From CAXXHQ01 sp963665265 (GTDB lineage Bacteria > Planctomycetota > Planctomycetia > Pirellulales > Thermoguttaceae), in assembly GCA_963665265.2 (NCBI GenBank), contig OY762224.2, positions 2,790,001 to 2,854,000 of the forward strand: a stretch of 64,000 nucleotides of DNA, in the 5' to 3' direction. The translations under genes were made by a program, and so were the position numbers. A model generated the notes under the pieces. It did not search any database. It was not told where the DNA came from and worked only from the letters and a program-made list of their open reading frames with translations. Numbering within the stretch: the first letter of the stretch is position 1; each line of letters starts with the position of its first letter. This document shows, in pieces, positions 42,926-52,182 of this stretch.

Positions 42926-44359
42926 ATGTCTGAATCGAAGCCAGACCGATCGAAGCGAGTTCCGATGGCGGAGCAAGCGCCGGAAGCTCGCATTCATAAT
43001 TTTGACGAAGTGCCTCTGGGATATTCGCCGGAAGACGCGAAGACGGAGGCGATTCGGTGCTTGAAGTGCAAGAAGCCGCTTTGCGTCGAGGGTTGCCCGG
43101 TGAACGTCGATATCCCCGGTTTCATCGGATTGGTGAGCGAAGGTAAATTTATCGAGGCCGCTCGGTCGATTAAGCGGGCGAATTGCCTACCTGCCGTATG
43201 CGGTCGAGTTTGTCCGCAAGAGTCGCAGTGCGAAGCGAAGTGCATTCTCGGCAAGAAATTTGAGCCGGTCGCCGTGGGGCGGCTTGAGCGATTCGTCGCC
43301 GACTACGAACGGGAACACGACGCAATCACGATACCGGAGAAGGCGCCGAAGACCGGCAAACGGATCGCGGTCGTCGGGGCGGGGCCGTCGGGGCTCACCT
43401 TGGCCGGCGATCTGACGATGCTCGGCCATGAAGTCGTGGTTTTCGAGGCGTTTCACCGAGCGGGGGGAGTTTTGGTCTACGGCATTCCGGAATTTCGCTT
43501 GCCAAAAGCCATCGTCGCGGCCGAAGTGGCGTATCTTGAGCGGTTGGGGGTGAAATTCGAGGTGAATCAGGTTATCGGCAAGTCGATCACGGTGGACGAA
43601 CTGTTTTCGGCCGAGGATTTCGATGCGGTCTTTATCGGCGTCGGAGCCGGACTGCCGCAAGTGATGAAAATTCCCGGCGAGAACCTCGGCGGCGTCTATT
43701 TGGCCAACGAATATCTGACGCGGGTTAACTTGATGCGGGCGTACGCCTTTCCGCAATACGATACGCCGGTGGTGCGCGGCAAGCATGTTTGCGTCGTCGG
43801 AGGCGGTAATGTGGCGATGGACGCTGCGAGAACGGCTCGCCGATTGGGGGCCGAGCATGTCTATATTCTCTATCGCCGTTCGATGGACGAGATGCCGGCA
43901 CGGGCCGAGGAGATCCATCATGCCGAGCAAGAAGGGATTATCTTCAAAATGCTCTGCGCGCCGGTGGAATACCTTGGCGACGAAAAAGGAATGATTCGTC
44001 AAGCGCGGTGTCAGGAAATGGAGTTGGGCGAGCCGGACGCCTCCGGGCGGCGGCGTCCCGTACCGAAGCCGGGCTGCACATTCCTGCTCGACGTCGATAT
44101 GGCGATCATTGCAATCGGGGCGAACGCCAACCCGCTTCTCACGCGAAGCACGGACCGTTTGAATCTCAATAAATGGGGATACATTGTGGCGAACGAGACG
44201 GGGCGGACGTCGCGGCCTGGCGTTTGGGCGGGGGGCGACATAGTAACCGGGGCCGCCACCGTCATTTTAGCGATGGGAGCGGGGCGAACCGCCGCTACCG
44301 ACGTCCACGCCTGGCTAACGGCGGGCAATTCGGGGCGAAACGACGCCTCTAATTGGTAA
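42926..44359 (+). CDS. nfnB: NfnB-like / glutamate-synthase-small-subunit-like flavoprotein
   Basis: A 477-residue protein. The N-terminal iron-sulfur domain has CLKCKKPLCVEGCPVNVDIPGFI split by normal spacing, and CGRVCPQESQCEAKCILG (two 4Fe-4S clusters, residues about 47-115). FAD-binding GAGPSGLTLAGDL follows near 152-164, then the NADPH fold VVGGGNVAMDAARTARRLGA and the C-terminal GVWAGGDIVTGAATVILAMGAGR. This architecture is shared by GltD, NfnB and SudA; pairing with NfnA supports NfnB. A separate GltD is encoded at 62481-63905, so this copy is probably not the glutamate synthase subunit. Confidence 0.83.
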   Translation: MSESKPDRSKRVPMAEQAPEARIHNFDEVPLGYSPEDAKTEAIRCLKCKKPLCVEGCPVNVDIPGFIGLVSEGKFIEAARSIKRANCLPAVCGRVCPQESQCEAKCILGKKFEPVAVGRLERFVADYEREHDAITIPEKAPKTGKRIAVVGAGPSGLTLAGDLTMLGHEVVVFEAFHRAGGVLVYGIPEFRLPKAIVAAEVAYLERLGVKFEVNQVIGKSITVDELFSAEDFDAVFIGVGAGLPQVMKIPGENLGGVYLANEYLTRVNLMRAYAFPQYDTPVVRGKHVCVVGGGNVAMDAARTARRLGAEHVYILYRRSMDEMPARAEEIHHAEQEGIIFKMLCAPVEYLGDEKGMIRQARCQEMELGEPDASGRRRPVPKPGCTFLLDVDMAIIAIGANANPLLTRSTDRLNLNKWGYIVANETGRTSRPGVWAGGDIVTGAATVILAMGAGRTAATDVHAWLTAGNSGRNDASNW

Positions 44360-44538
44360 AATCGACGACATTAAAACGATCCACCATTTTGTAGGGGTGA
44401 TTTTGAGTTTCAACCCTCGAAGATCGGCGGAGAAGGCTTGCCAGCAGGTCGCTCCTCTAATACATTAAAGTGTTTGGGAATTGCGAATTACGATTGTTCG
44501 TCGCTCGCAATTTACTCCGCCGAAACCGAACACAGAAC

Positions 44539-44542
44539 GAGG
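44539..44542 (+). promoter_or_regulatory. Ribosome binding site deciding the purA GTG start
   Basis: GAGG lies 8 bases before the GTG at 44551. The frame continues upstream to 44470, but those 27 residues have no counterpart in adenylosuccinate synthases. Confidence 0.6.
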
Positions 44543-44550
44543 ACCGACCG

Positions 44551-45837
44551 GTGGCTGCTACATGCGTCGTGGGATTGCAGTGGGGCGATGAAGCTAAAGG
44601 CAAGATCGTCGATCTGCTGACCGAACAACACGATATCGTCGTTCGTTATCAAGGCGGCGCCAATGCCGGCCATACGGTGGTTCGCAGCGGCGAAAAGTAC
44701 AAGCTTTCGTTGATTCCCAGCGGCATTTTTCGAGCCGAAGTCCAATGCGTGATCGCCGGCGGCGTGGTTCTCAACCCGGCAAGCTTGCTCAACGAAATTG
44801 AGAGCTTGACGACCCGCGGCGTGAAGGTCGCCGAAAATCTGATGCTTTCGGACCGCGCGCACGTCATTTTTCCGTGGCATGTTGAAGAGGATCGGTTGCT
44901 CGATACGCAATGCACCTCGGGCGAGGCGATCGGAACGACGATGCGCGGCATCGGGCCTTGCTATCGCGATAAGGTAGGTCGCTCGCACGCCGTTCGACTG
45001 GGCGATTTATACCGTCCGGAGTTAAAGGACCGCATCCGGCAGATCGTCGAGGCGAAAAATCGATTTCTGGCCGCTTTCACGCAAGATCCGAACTGGAAGC
45101 CGCTCGACGCCGACGAGATTTTCTCGCAATACACCGTCTTTGCCGAGAAGCTGAAACCGCATGTGGCCGATACGACGGTCTTTCTCTTGGATGCGATTGA
45201 CGCGGGAAAAAACATTTTGTTCGAAGGCGCCCAAGGCGCGTTGCTTGACATTGATCACGGCACTTTTCCGTTCGTTACGAGCAGCAACAGCTCGGGCGTC
45301 GGAGTGTCGGGGGCGTCGGGCGTTCCTGGCCGATATATCACGAAAGTAGTGGGAATTATCAAGGCATATACGACGCGCGTAGGCGGCGGCCCGTTCCCCA
45401 CCGAGCAGGACAACGAAATCGGCCAGCATATTCGCGATCGCGGCAACGAGTACGGGACCGTGACGAAGCGGCCTCGCCGCTGCGGTTGGTTCGACGCCGT
45501 GGCGGCCCGGTATACCGCCCGCTTGAGCGGCGTTGACGTGCTGGCCGTCATGCTCTTGGACGTGTTGAGCGAGTTGAAAGAAATAAAGATTTGCACCGCC
45601 TACAAGCTGGACGGCAAGACGATTACGCATTTTCCCAGTCATGTAGACGATGTTCGACGCGTTGAGCCGGTTTACGAGACGGCGCCCGGCTGGTTGGAGG
45701 ACGTTACTGCCGTGCGAGAAATCTCGAAACTGCCGGAAAACGCGAAAAAATACTTGGCGCGAATTAGCCAATTGATCGGTCGGCCCGTAGAAATAGTATC
45801 GGTCGGGCCGGATCGCGAACAGACGATGTTTTCTTAA
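44551..45837 (+). CDS. purA: Adenylosuccinate synthase
   Basis: A 428-residue protein from the GTG at 44551, which puts the signature GLQWGDEAKGKIVD at residues 8-21 as in the family. Further motifs: YQGGANAGHTVV, MRGIGPCYRDKVGR, FEGAQGALLDIDHGTFPFVT (given in parts elsewhere in the chain) and TRVGGGPFPTE. KRPRRCGWFDAVAARYT and SVGPDREQTM complete the C-terminal end. It converts IMP and aspartate to adenylosuccinate with GTP, the first committed step to AMP. The gene follows nfnB by about 190 bases. Confidence 0.96.
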   Translation: MAATCVVGLQWGDEAKGKIVDLLTEQHDIVVRYQGGANAGHTVVRSGEKYKLSLIPSGIFRAEVQCVIAGGVVLNPASLLNEIESLTTRGVKVAENLMLSDRAHVIFPWHVEEDRLLDTQCTSGEAIGTTMRGIGPCYRDKVGRSHAVRLGDLYRPELKDRIRQIVEAKNRFLAAFTQDPNWKPLDADEIFSQYTVFAEKLKPHVADTTVFLLDAIDAGKNILFEGAQGALLDIDHGTFPFVTSSNSSGVGVSGASGVPGRYITKVVGIIKAYTTRVGGGPFPTEQDNEIGQHIRDRGNEYGTVTKRPRRCGWFDAVAARYTARLSGVDVLAVMLLDVLSELKEIKICTAYKLDGKTITHFPSHVDDVRRVEPVYETAPGWLEDVTAVREISKLPENAKKYLARISQLIGRPVEIVSVGPDREQTMFS

Positions 45838-46026
45838 GCGGCGCGATTCCGACGCTAGCCGATCCAAGTTGGGCGGCGACGCGTTTTTGTCCGCAAAAAA
45901 CGGTTTTTTAACGCCGCGATAGTATTTGTTTATTACAATGCTTTTTTCGCCTGGGCGATTCGGCGGGACTCGTGAGTCGGTCCGACGAACCCCGAGCGCT
46001 CCGTTTGAAACGAGAATGCATACCAG

Positions 46027-47826
46027 ATGGTTATCGACTTATCTAACGCCGTCCCGTTTCTGATTTGGTTTCCGGAAGCGTTGCTGGATTGGGCGCTGTT
46101 TATGGCGGTTTCGATCGCCGGACTCTTTTTTTTCGGATGGGCGGTTTCGGCGGTTCGGCTTGGCCCGCTGGTCGGTTTGACGAAGACGTGGAAAACCTTC
46201 GCTCGGGTCGCATACGACCTTGCGAGCATTTCGCCTCGTCGCATCTGGGCGCTTTCGGTATTAGCGTTAAAAGAATCGTTGCGTCGGCGCATCATCGTCG
46301 TCTTTGCCATCTTTTTAGGTTTGCTTCTTTTCGCAGGATGGTATTTGGACCCGCGGAGTCAAGATCCGGCCAAACTGTATCTCGAGTTCGTTCTGCTTTC
46401 GACGAGCTATTTGGTTCTGCTCATGGTTTTGCTTCTCAGCACGATGAGCTTGCCGACGGACATAAAAAATCGCACGTTGCACACGATCGTGACGAAGCCG
46501 ACTCGTTCGTCGGAAATTGTGTTAGGACGAATAATAGGCTTTACGTTGATTGGGACGCTATTGCTCGCTGCGATGGGGGCGTTGAGCTTCGTTTTCGTCG
46601 AACGCGGTTTGTTGCACCGTCACGAGTTGACTTCGGCCGACTTGCGACCGGAGGAAGGCGACTCGGGGGCGAACGCCGTGTTGGTCGGCAAAACGGGGCT
46701 GACGAACAATCATCGGCACGAAGTGCGGGTTTTGCCGTCGGGCGCCGTGAAGATGGAATTGGAGCAACGCCATTGGCACAACGTCGCCGTAGAGAAGAAC
46801 GGCGATAAAGTTACTTACAAAGTCGATCCGCGTCCGGAGGGGCTTTTAACGGCGCGGGTTCCGATTTACGGAAAACTCTCGTTTTTGAGTCGAACGGGCC
46901 AGCCGGCCGAAAAAGGCATCAACGTCGGCAAGGAATGGACTTACCGCAGCTATATCGAAGGCGGCACGATGGCCGCGGCCGTGTGGTCGTTCTCCGGAAT
47001 CACCGAAGAGCAGTTCGGCCGAGAGTTGCCGGTCGAAATGACCCTGAGCGTCTACCGTTCGTACAAAGGAACTATCGAGAAAGGACTTGCGGGAAGTCTG
47101 ATTTTACAAAATCCGAAGACCGGCAAAAAATACGAAGCGAAAGGCTTTACCGCCCGCGATTACAAGGTCGATCAGCAGTTCATTCCGCGAACGTTTACCG
47201 ACGCGAACGGAAAGAAGATCGATATTTTTAAAGACGTGGTGGTTGACGGCAAATTAAATGTGCTCGTCCGGTGCGACGAGCCAATGCAGTACTTCGGCGC
47301 GGCTCAGGCCGATCTCTATCTGCATGCGAAAGACGAGTCATTCGCTCTGAACTTCGTGAAAGGGTTTTACGGCATTTGGATGCAGATGGTCTTGCTCTTG
47401 ACGATCGGCGTTTTTTGCAGCACGTTTTTGAGCGGCGCCGTGGCGATGGTCACTTCGCTCGGCGTTATGGCCGGAGGATTCTTTCATGGGTTCCTGACAC
47501 AAGTCGCCAACCGCCAGACTTACGGCGGCGGACCGTTCGAGTCGGTCGTTCGCATGCTGACGCAAGAGAGCATCACCGGCGACATGACGCCGGGCTTGCT
47601 GACGACCGTCGTGCAAAGGTTGGATCTTATCGCGGCAAGCTTTTTGAAAATCGCCGGGCATGTCGTGCCCGACTTCGGCCAGTTCAGTTTCGTCGATTTT
47701 GTCGCATACGGGTACAACATTCCGGGCGATTACGTGTTGCGATACACCTGCATATTGCTAGCGTTCGTCATTCCGACGGTGATTGCGGCATGCTTCTGCC
47801 TTAAAGTTCGTGAGGTGGCGAGATGA
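46027..47826 (+). CDS. ABC-2-type transporter permease with a large periplasmic insert
   Basis: A 599-residue protein. Two helices near the N-terminus (residues about 20-40 and 90-110) and a cluster near 135-200 precede a long soluble region (about 210-430) with Ig-like beta-strand patterns (VPIYGKLSFLSRTGQPAEKG, MTLSVYRSYKG). Helices resume after 440 (FYGIWMQMVLLLTIGVF onward). DIKNRTLHTIVTKPTRSSEIVLGRI is the conserved inner-loop motif of ABC-2 permeases, seen here near 152-176. No ATPase gene is adjacent. It overlaps the next gene by four bases (ATGA), so the two are co-translated. Confidence 0.75.
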   Translation: MVIDLSNAVPFLIWFPEALLDWALFMAVSIAGLFFFGWAVSAVRLGPLVGLTKTWKTFARVAYDLASISPRRIWALSVLALKESLRRRIIVVFAIFLGLLLFAGWYLDPRSQDPAKLYLEFVLLSTSYLVLLMVLLLSTMSLPTDIKNRTLHTIVTKPTRSSEIVLGRIIGFTLIGTLLLAAMGALSFVFVERGLLHRHELTSADLRPEEGDSGANAVLVGKTGLTNNHRHEVRVLPSGAVKMELEQRHWHNVAVEKNGDKVTYKVDPRPEGLLTARVPIYGKLSFLSRTGQPAEKGINVGKEWTYRSYIEGGTMAAAVWSFSGITEEQFGRELPVEMTLSVYRSYKGTIEKGLAGSLILQNPKTGKKYEAKGFTARDYKVDQQFIPRTFTDANGKKIDIFKDVVVDGKLNVLVRCDEPMQYFGAAQADLYLHAKDESFALNFVKGFYGIWMQMVLLLTIGVFCSTFLSGAVAMVTSLGVMAGGFFHGFLTQVANRQTYGGGPFESVVRMLTQESITGDMTPGLLTTVVQRLDLIAASFLKIAGHVVPDFGQFSFVDFVAYGYNIPGDYVLRYTCILLAFVIPTVIAACFCLKVREVAR

Positions 47827-49337
47827 AATCCCGTTCGAATTTTGTCAGAAAAATAGGCTATTTGCTCATTATCGCCGTATTGGTGGCGTTTCTCTATTTG
47901 TTCGGTCATCCGGCCGTGGAAGGAGCCGGCGACAACCCCGGTTCGCACGGCGGAGTGTTGGCGAAGGTTCGCGCGCGCGAAGGACTGGCGTTGACGCAAA
48001 TCGGCGAGATCGATCCGACGAGCGAAACGCTTAAGCTTGTGACGCTTGGCCTGCGCGGAGTGGCTTCGGCCGTGCTGTGGGAAAAAGCCAACGATTATAA
48101 GATGAAAGAAGATTGGGCGAACTTCTCGGCGACGCTCAATCAAATTATCAAAATTCAGCCGAATTTCTGCAAAGTTTGGATTTTCCAAGGTTGGAATCTG
48201 GCATACAACGTCGCCGTCGAATTCGACGACTATCGTGTACGATATCGTTGGATCATCGCCGGCGTTCATTTTATGGAGGACGGAATCGCTTACAATCAAC
48301 TTGAGCCGACGTTGCCGTTTGAAATCGGGCGGTATTTAGGCGAAAAGATGGGACGCGCCGACGAGCATATCCAGTATCGCCGGCTCTTCAAAGCCGACAA
48401 CGATTTTCATGGCTCTCGCCCCGTCGCTTTGCGCGACAGTTGGCTCGTGGCGAAAGAATGGCACGATCGCGCGCTCGACGTCTCGCAAAAATCGCAGCGG
48501 AACGTAAAAGGGACCAGCATGCTGGTCGCCTTGAATAAGCCGGCTCTGAGTCTGATGTACTACGCCATGGCGTTGCAGGAAGAAGGGACGTTCGGCGAAG
48601 TTTTGCGCCAAGCGTGGAAAGCGGCCGGCGAGGAATGGCATGCGTTTGGCGCAAAGCCGGTTCCGAGCTCCTTCGGTTTCGACTTGTACTTAAATGACAA
48701 GGAAATGCACGAAGAAGAGCTTAAGAAAATCTCGGCGAAGATTGATGAGTTGCAGCCCGGTCTGCGCGAGAAAATCGTCGGCGAAAAAGAACGTCAGTTG
48801 ACCGACAAGCAAAAAGAAGCGGCGAAAACGCCTTTTGAACGCCGGACCGCGAAGCAACTGGAGTTGGCCGTTCAAGCCGAGGCCATTCTCAAAGTGACCG
48901 ACGATGACGTCGTGCGCCGCTTAAGCGGAGCGAATCGCACGAAGGCAAATAAGCTGCTTGAAGAGGCCAATAAACATCGCGAATTGATAAGCGATCTTGA
49001 TATTTATCGCGGAGTCGTAAATTTCGAGTATTGGCGGCTTTGCGCGAAGGTTCAGCAGACCGCCGACGCCGTCGAGGCCTCGAAATGGGTTTATCTCGGC
49101 AAGAAAGCGTTCCGCGACGCCGATCTCCTAGCCTCGAAGGAGGCGTTCGAGAAAGGCTTCAAGCTTTGGCGAAAAGTGTACGACGCGCATCCTGACTTCG
49201 GTTCGCATGAACTGACGGTGGATGATATGTACGACGATTTGATTGAATACAAGAAGCTATTGAATCAGCTTGACGAGCCTATGCCGCAGCCGTTCATACT
49301 TCAAGACGTCATTGATCTCAAAAAGAAGAATAAGTAA
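47823..49337 (+). CDS. Membrane-anchored helical-repeat protein coupled to the ABC permease
   Basis: A 504-residue protein starting inside the last codons of the permease gene (ATGA). One N-terminal helix (GYLLIIAVLVAFLYLFGH, residues about 12-29) anchors it. The rest is alpha-helical with TPR-like spacing (ATLNQIIKIQPNFCKVWIFQ near 110) and a charged coiled-coil-like stretch (about 300-400). I know of similar proteins next to ABC-2 permeases in planctomycetes, but not their role (recollection). It probably sits on the periplasmic face and may act with the permease. No catalytic motif was found. Confidence 0.6.
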   Translation: MKSRSNFVRKIGYLLIIAVLVAFLYLFGHPAVEGAGDNPGSHGGVLAKVRAREGLALTQIGEIDPTSETLKLVTLGLRGVASAVLWEKANDYKMKEDWANFSATLNQIIKIQPNFCKVWIFQGWNLAYNVAVEFDDYRVRYRWIIAGVHFMEDGIAYNQLEPTLPFEIGRYLGEKMGRADEHIQYRRLFKADNDFHGSRPVALRDSWLVAKEWHDRALDVSQKSQRNVKGTSMLVALNKPALSLMYYAMALQEEGTFGEVLRQAWKAAGEEWHAFGAKPVPSSFGFDLYLNDKEMHEEELKKISAKIDELQPGLREKIVGEKERQLTDKQKEAAKTPFERRTAKQLELAVQAEAILKVTDDDVVRRLSGANRTKANKLLEEANKHRELISDLDIYRGVVNFEYWRLCAKVQQTADAVEASKWVYLGKKAFRDADLLASKEAFEKGFKLWRKVYDAHPDFGSHELTVDDMYDDLIEYKKLLNQLDEPMPQPFILQDVIDLKKKNK

Positions 49338-49370
49338 CGCCGGATCGTCACGAGGAATTTAACGTTTCGG

Positions 49371-50519
49371 CTATTGGGCTACGTCGCGCAAGAACGCCTC
49401 GAGTTGCGGCTGGTTCGGCATGGTTTGCAACGCGTCTCGCAGAAGTCGGACGGCTTCGTCGGCACGGCCTTCGTTTCGGCATCGTTCGGCCCAGCATCGA
49501 TAGACGTGAACGAAGTTTTGCGAATAGGGTTTGTACGCCGGCGCGAATTTCAGGCCGCATTTTAGCGCGGCGGCTGCTTCTTCAAAACGCAATTCATCGG
49601 CGAGTTGGATGGACCAGTTGTTGACCGTCGCTAAAAAATTGCCGCGAGCGAGGTCGTTCGTTGAATCGAGCCGCAGGGCTTTGGCGTTGGCTTTCGCCGC
49701 TTGGGCGAACTCTTTGGCCGCCAAGTAATCCACTCCGCGATTATAGTAAATCATTGCGACTAATTGCACGGTCGTAACTGGTTTTGCGTCTTTTTCGACG
49801 GAGGCGCCGGTCGTTCCGGAAGCTTTTGCGGCGATTTCGGCCCGTTTCTCGGGATCGTTTCGGAGTTCGAACCATTTTGGGCAGGTCGTTTCGACGTCGA
49901 TTATTTCGTCGGACAAATATGCGCGGCTCATCGCGTGGCTCGGCATTCGTAACGGCGATGCGGGAACGCCGAGCGAATCGAGCATGCAATCGAAGAGCGT
50001 GACGGCGCTGACGCAATTAAACTTTCCGGTCGAAAGAACTGTTCGCGGGTCCGAGGCTTCGATCCGGTAGCCGCCGTAAAATACGTTTTTGTGCATGAAT
50101 TCGAACGCGGCCCGAACTAACTCCGGCGTCGCGTTCGTGTTTTGACGTTCGGAGCGGAATTTCTGAACTAATTTGGCGAATGCAGATTCATACCGTTTTA
50201 GTTCTTCCAAGTCGCTTTCGCCGCCAGCCACGATTGCCGCTTGAAATTGCGTGAAATCGTCCAAGCGGCCATCCGCCGAGTCTCGAAATAACGCTTCTTC
50301 AATCGCACATTCGGAATTTGCGAAACGGCGTGACAGTTCGACGTCGTTTGGAATGAAGTAACCGGGCGCCCAAGAAACTGCGGAAGCACTGGATTGTGAG
50401 TCGCTCGCTGAATCGGCCAAGGCAAGCGTCGTTAGGACGGTCGCGATGAATAGCGAAGCCGCGAACGTTAAGCGGCTGTAAAAACGTATGTCGGAAGTTG
50501 GGGCGGGAGCGCCGATCAT
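49371..50519 (-). CDS. Exported transglutaminase-like/TPR protein
   Basis: A 382-residue protein with a signal peptide (hydrophobic core LTFAASLFIATVLTTLALA). A transglutaminase-core-like domain follows: FNCVSAVTLFDCMLDSLGVPA supplies the cysteine near 168, PSHAMSRAY the histidine near 192, and EIIDVETT the acidic residue near 206. Spacing fits the Cys-His-Asp triad of SirB1/transglutaminase-like proteins. From about 260 on there are three TPR units (YYNRGVDYLAAKEFAQAAKA, then RGNFLATVNNW and FEEAAAALKCGLKFAPAYKP). Role unknown; a peptidase or scaffold at the membrane is possible. It converges with the helical-repeat gene, 33 bases apart. Confidence 0.65.
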   Translation of the reverse strand: MIGAPAPTSDIRFYSRLTFAASLFIATVLTTLALADSASDSQSSASAVSWAPGYFIPNDVELSRRFANSECAIEEALFRDSADGRLDDFTQFQAAIVAGGESDLEELKRYESAFAKLVQKFRSERQNTNATPELVRAAFEFMHKNVFYGGYRIEASDPRTVLSTGKFNCVSAVTLFDCMLDSLGVPASPLRMPSHAMSRAYLSDEIIDVETTCPKWFELRNDPEKRAEIAAKASGTTGASVEKDAKPVTTVQLVAMIYYNRGVDYLAAKEFAQAAKANAKALRLDSTNDLARGNFLATVNNWSIQLADELRFEEAAAALKCGLKFAPAYKPYSQNFVHVYRCWAERCRNEGRADEAVRLLRDALQTMPNQPQLEAFLRDVAQ

Positions 50520-50733
50520 ATCGGTTGCGCAGGCTAAGGCAGGAATTCAGCGAAACACGGCGGAATCGCATCAAATATACGCCGTATTTAGGAGAAAAGC
50601 GGGCTAATGAAGCTGCGCGGCAGGACAACTTCCTGATAAGCGCATTCCTTTAAGAAAGGATTAACGATCGTGCCGATTAATTCGGCGTCCGCACGCTGGA
50701 TGGACTTCTACAGTTGAATTCGCCCCGCTCGGC

Positions 50734-51969
50734 CTATGGGATGATATGGCCCATCTTGTCGCGTTTGGCGGCCATGTATCGGGCGTTGTGCTCGTTGACC
50801 GGACAGATGATCGGCACTTGATCAACCACTTCGAGGTCGAAACCGCCGTAGATGAATGCGTCGGTCTTTTTGGGATTATTGGTGAGGAGTCGAATGCGGG
50901 AAAGACCCAAGTCTTTGAGAATTTGGATACCGACGCCGTAGTCTCGGGAATCGACCTGATGGCCGAGCGCCATGTTCGCTTCTACCGTGTCTAGTCCTTC
51001 GTCCTGTAGCTTGTAAGCTTTGATTTTTTCCACTAATCCGATACCGCGACCTTCTTGCGGAAGATAGACGACGATGCCGGCGCCTTCGTCGGCGATCATT
51101 TTCAAGGCCAAGTGGAGTTGATCGCCGCAATCGCATCGCAAGGAAGCGAGTAAATCGCCAGTGAAGCAGGATGAATGTAGTCGAACGAGCGGCTGCGGGG
51201 CCTTGCTCGGATCGCCGATGACGATGGCGACCGGCTCTTGCTCTTCAAATTTCACGCCGTAGGCGACGATGCGCCCTTCGCCGTATTTCGTGGGCAAATC
51301 GGCGTCGGTGATGCGGTAGACTAATTTTTCGCTGCGGCGACGATAGCGGATCAAAGCCTCGATGGAGATAATCTCCATTTTGAACTTATCGGCCAAGGCC
51401 ATCAGTTCGTCGCGCGTGGCGCGGTCGCCGTTTTCGTTGAGTATTTCGATGAGAACGCCGGCCGGTTTTAATCCGGCAAGACGAACAAGATCAATGGTCG
51501 CTTCGGTATGTCCGGCGCGGCGTAAAACGCCTGCCTCTTTCGCAATGAGCGGATAAAGATGCCCGGGGCGAACGAAATCGGTCGGTTTGGCGGCAGGATC
51601 CAAAATTGCTTGAATCGTTTTCGCGCGTTCTTGAGCCGTGATGCCGGTCTTCGCGGTGCAATGATCGACCGGAACGGTAAACGCGGTTTGCAGCGGCGCG
51701 GTGTTATTTTCCACGACAAGAGGCAAATCCAAACGTTTCGCCGTTTCGGGAAGGATCGGCATGCAGAGCTGGCCTCGCCCGTGAGTGATCATGAAGTTGA
51801 CCATTTCAGGAGTGACGTTCTCGGCGGCGCAGATGAAATCGCCTTCGTTTTCGCGGTCTTCCGCGTCCATCACGATGACGATCTTACCGGCAGCGATTGC
51901 TTCAACGGCGGCTTCAATCGAGGAAAAACGCTGCGGCACGGCGGCACTCCTAAAAAAACTATTCGCCAT
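50734..51969 (-). CDS. ribBA: Bifunctional dihydroxybutanone-phosphate synthase / GTP cyclohydrolase II
   Basis: A 411-residue fusion from the ATG at 51969, preceded by GGAG at normal distance; the frame upstream (46 codons) is leader. The RibB half has DAEDRENEGDF, MITHGRGQLCMP, RPGHLYPLIAKEAGVLRRAG and HTEATIDLVRLAGL. The RibA half has VRLHSSCFTGDLLASLRCDC, whose cysteines bind zinc, and GRGIGLVEKIKAYKLQD, GVGIQILKDLG, then RLLTNNPKK. Together they supply both branches into riboflavin synthesis. No FMN-riboswitch boxes were seen upstream, although a long palindrome lies in the gap. Confidence 0.94.
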   Translation of the reverse strand: MANSFFRSAAVPQRFSSIEAAVEAIAAGKIVIVMDAEDRENEGDFICAAENVTPEMVNFMITHGRGQLCMPILPETAKRLDLPLVVENNTAPLQTAFTVPVDHCTAKTGITAQERAKTIQAILDPAAKPTDFVRPGHLYPLIAKEAGVLRRAGHTEATIDLVRLAGLKPAGVLIEILNENGDRATRDELMALADKFKMEIISIEALIRYRRRSEKLVYRITDADLPTKYGEGRIVAYGVKFEEQEPVAIVIGDPSKAPQPLVRLHSSCFTGDLLASLRCDCGDQLHLALKMIADEGAGIVVYLPQEGRGIGLVEKIKAYKLQDEGLDTVEANMALGHQVDSRDYGVGIQILKDLGLSRIRLLTNNPKKTDAFIYGGFDLEVVDQVPIICPVNEHNARYMAAKRDKMGHIIP

Positions 51970-52057
51970 AGAACGCAACTCCAAGGCTGGAAAGCGGATA
52001 CGGCGATAGAGGCGGGCTGGCTTTTCGGGGCGAGACGTTTTTGACGTCAATGAAACG

Positions 52058-52096
52058 CGTCCGAACGTCCATAAGGTTATTATGAACGTTCGGACG
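52058..52096. terminator. Long palindrome between response regulator and ribBA
   Basis: 17-base arms 52058-52074 (CGTCCGAACGTCCATAA) and 52080-52096 (TTATGAACGTTCGGACG) differ at one position, a G-U in RNA, around loop GGTTA; two or three more pairs extend outward. It lies between two leftward genes. No T-run follows, so it is either a terminator without U-tract, or an operator-like site. Confidence 0.5.
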
Positions 52097-52182
52097 TGTG
52101 AATGCAATATCCAGACCGCGGTTTCGGACGGACTCGTCAGGGTAAGGGAATGCGTTAAACGCCTTTATTGAAAGGAGTTGCG

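Noticed and set aside
43187..44002. Antisense open frame of 271 codons inside the nfnB-like gene
   Set aside because: It mirrors the codon bias of the well-supported gene on the other strand and has no recognisable protein pattern.
45022..45867. Antisense open frame of 281 codons inside purA
   Set aside because: Same cause: a shadow of a strongly conserved plus-strand gene, with no Shine-Dalgarno or motif.
45873..45917. Intrinsic terminator after purA
   Set aside because: A three-pair stem with a T-run inside a wide GCGGCG/CGCCGC pair is too weak to call.
51970..52182. FMN riboswitch ahead of ribBA
   Set aside because: None of the conserved RFN-element boxes is present; the gap holds only the palindrome.
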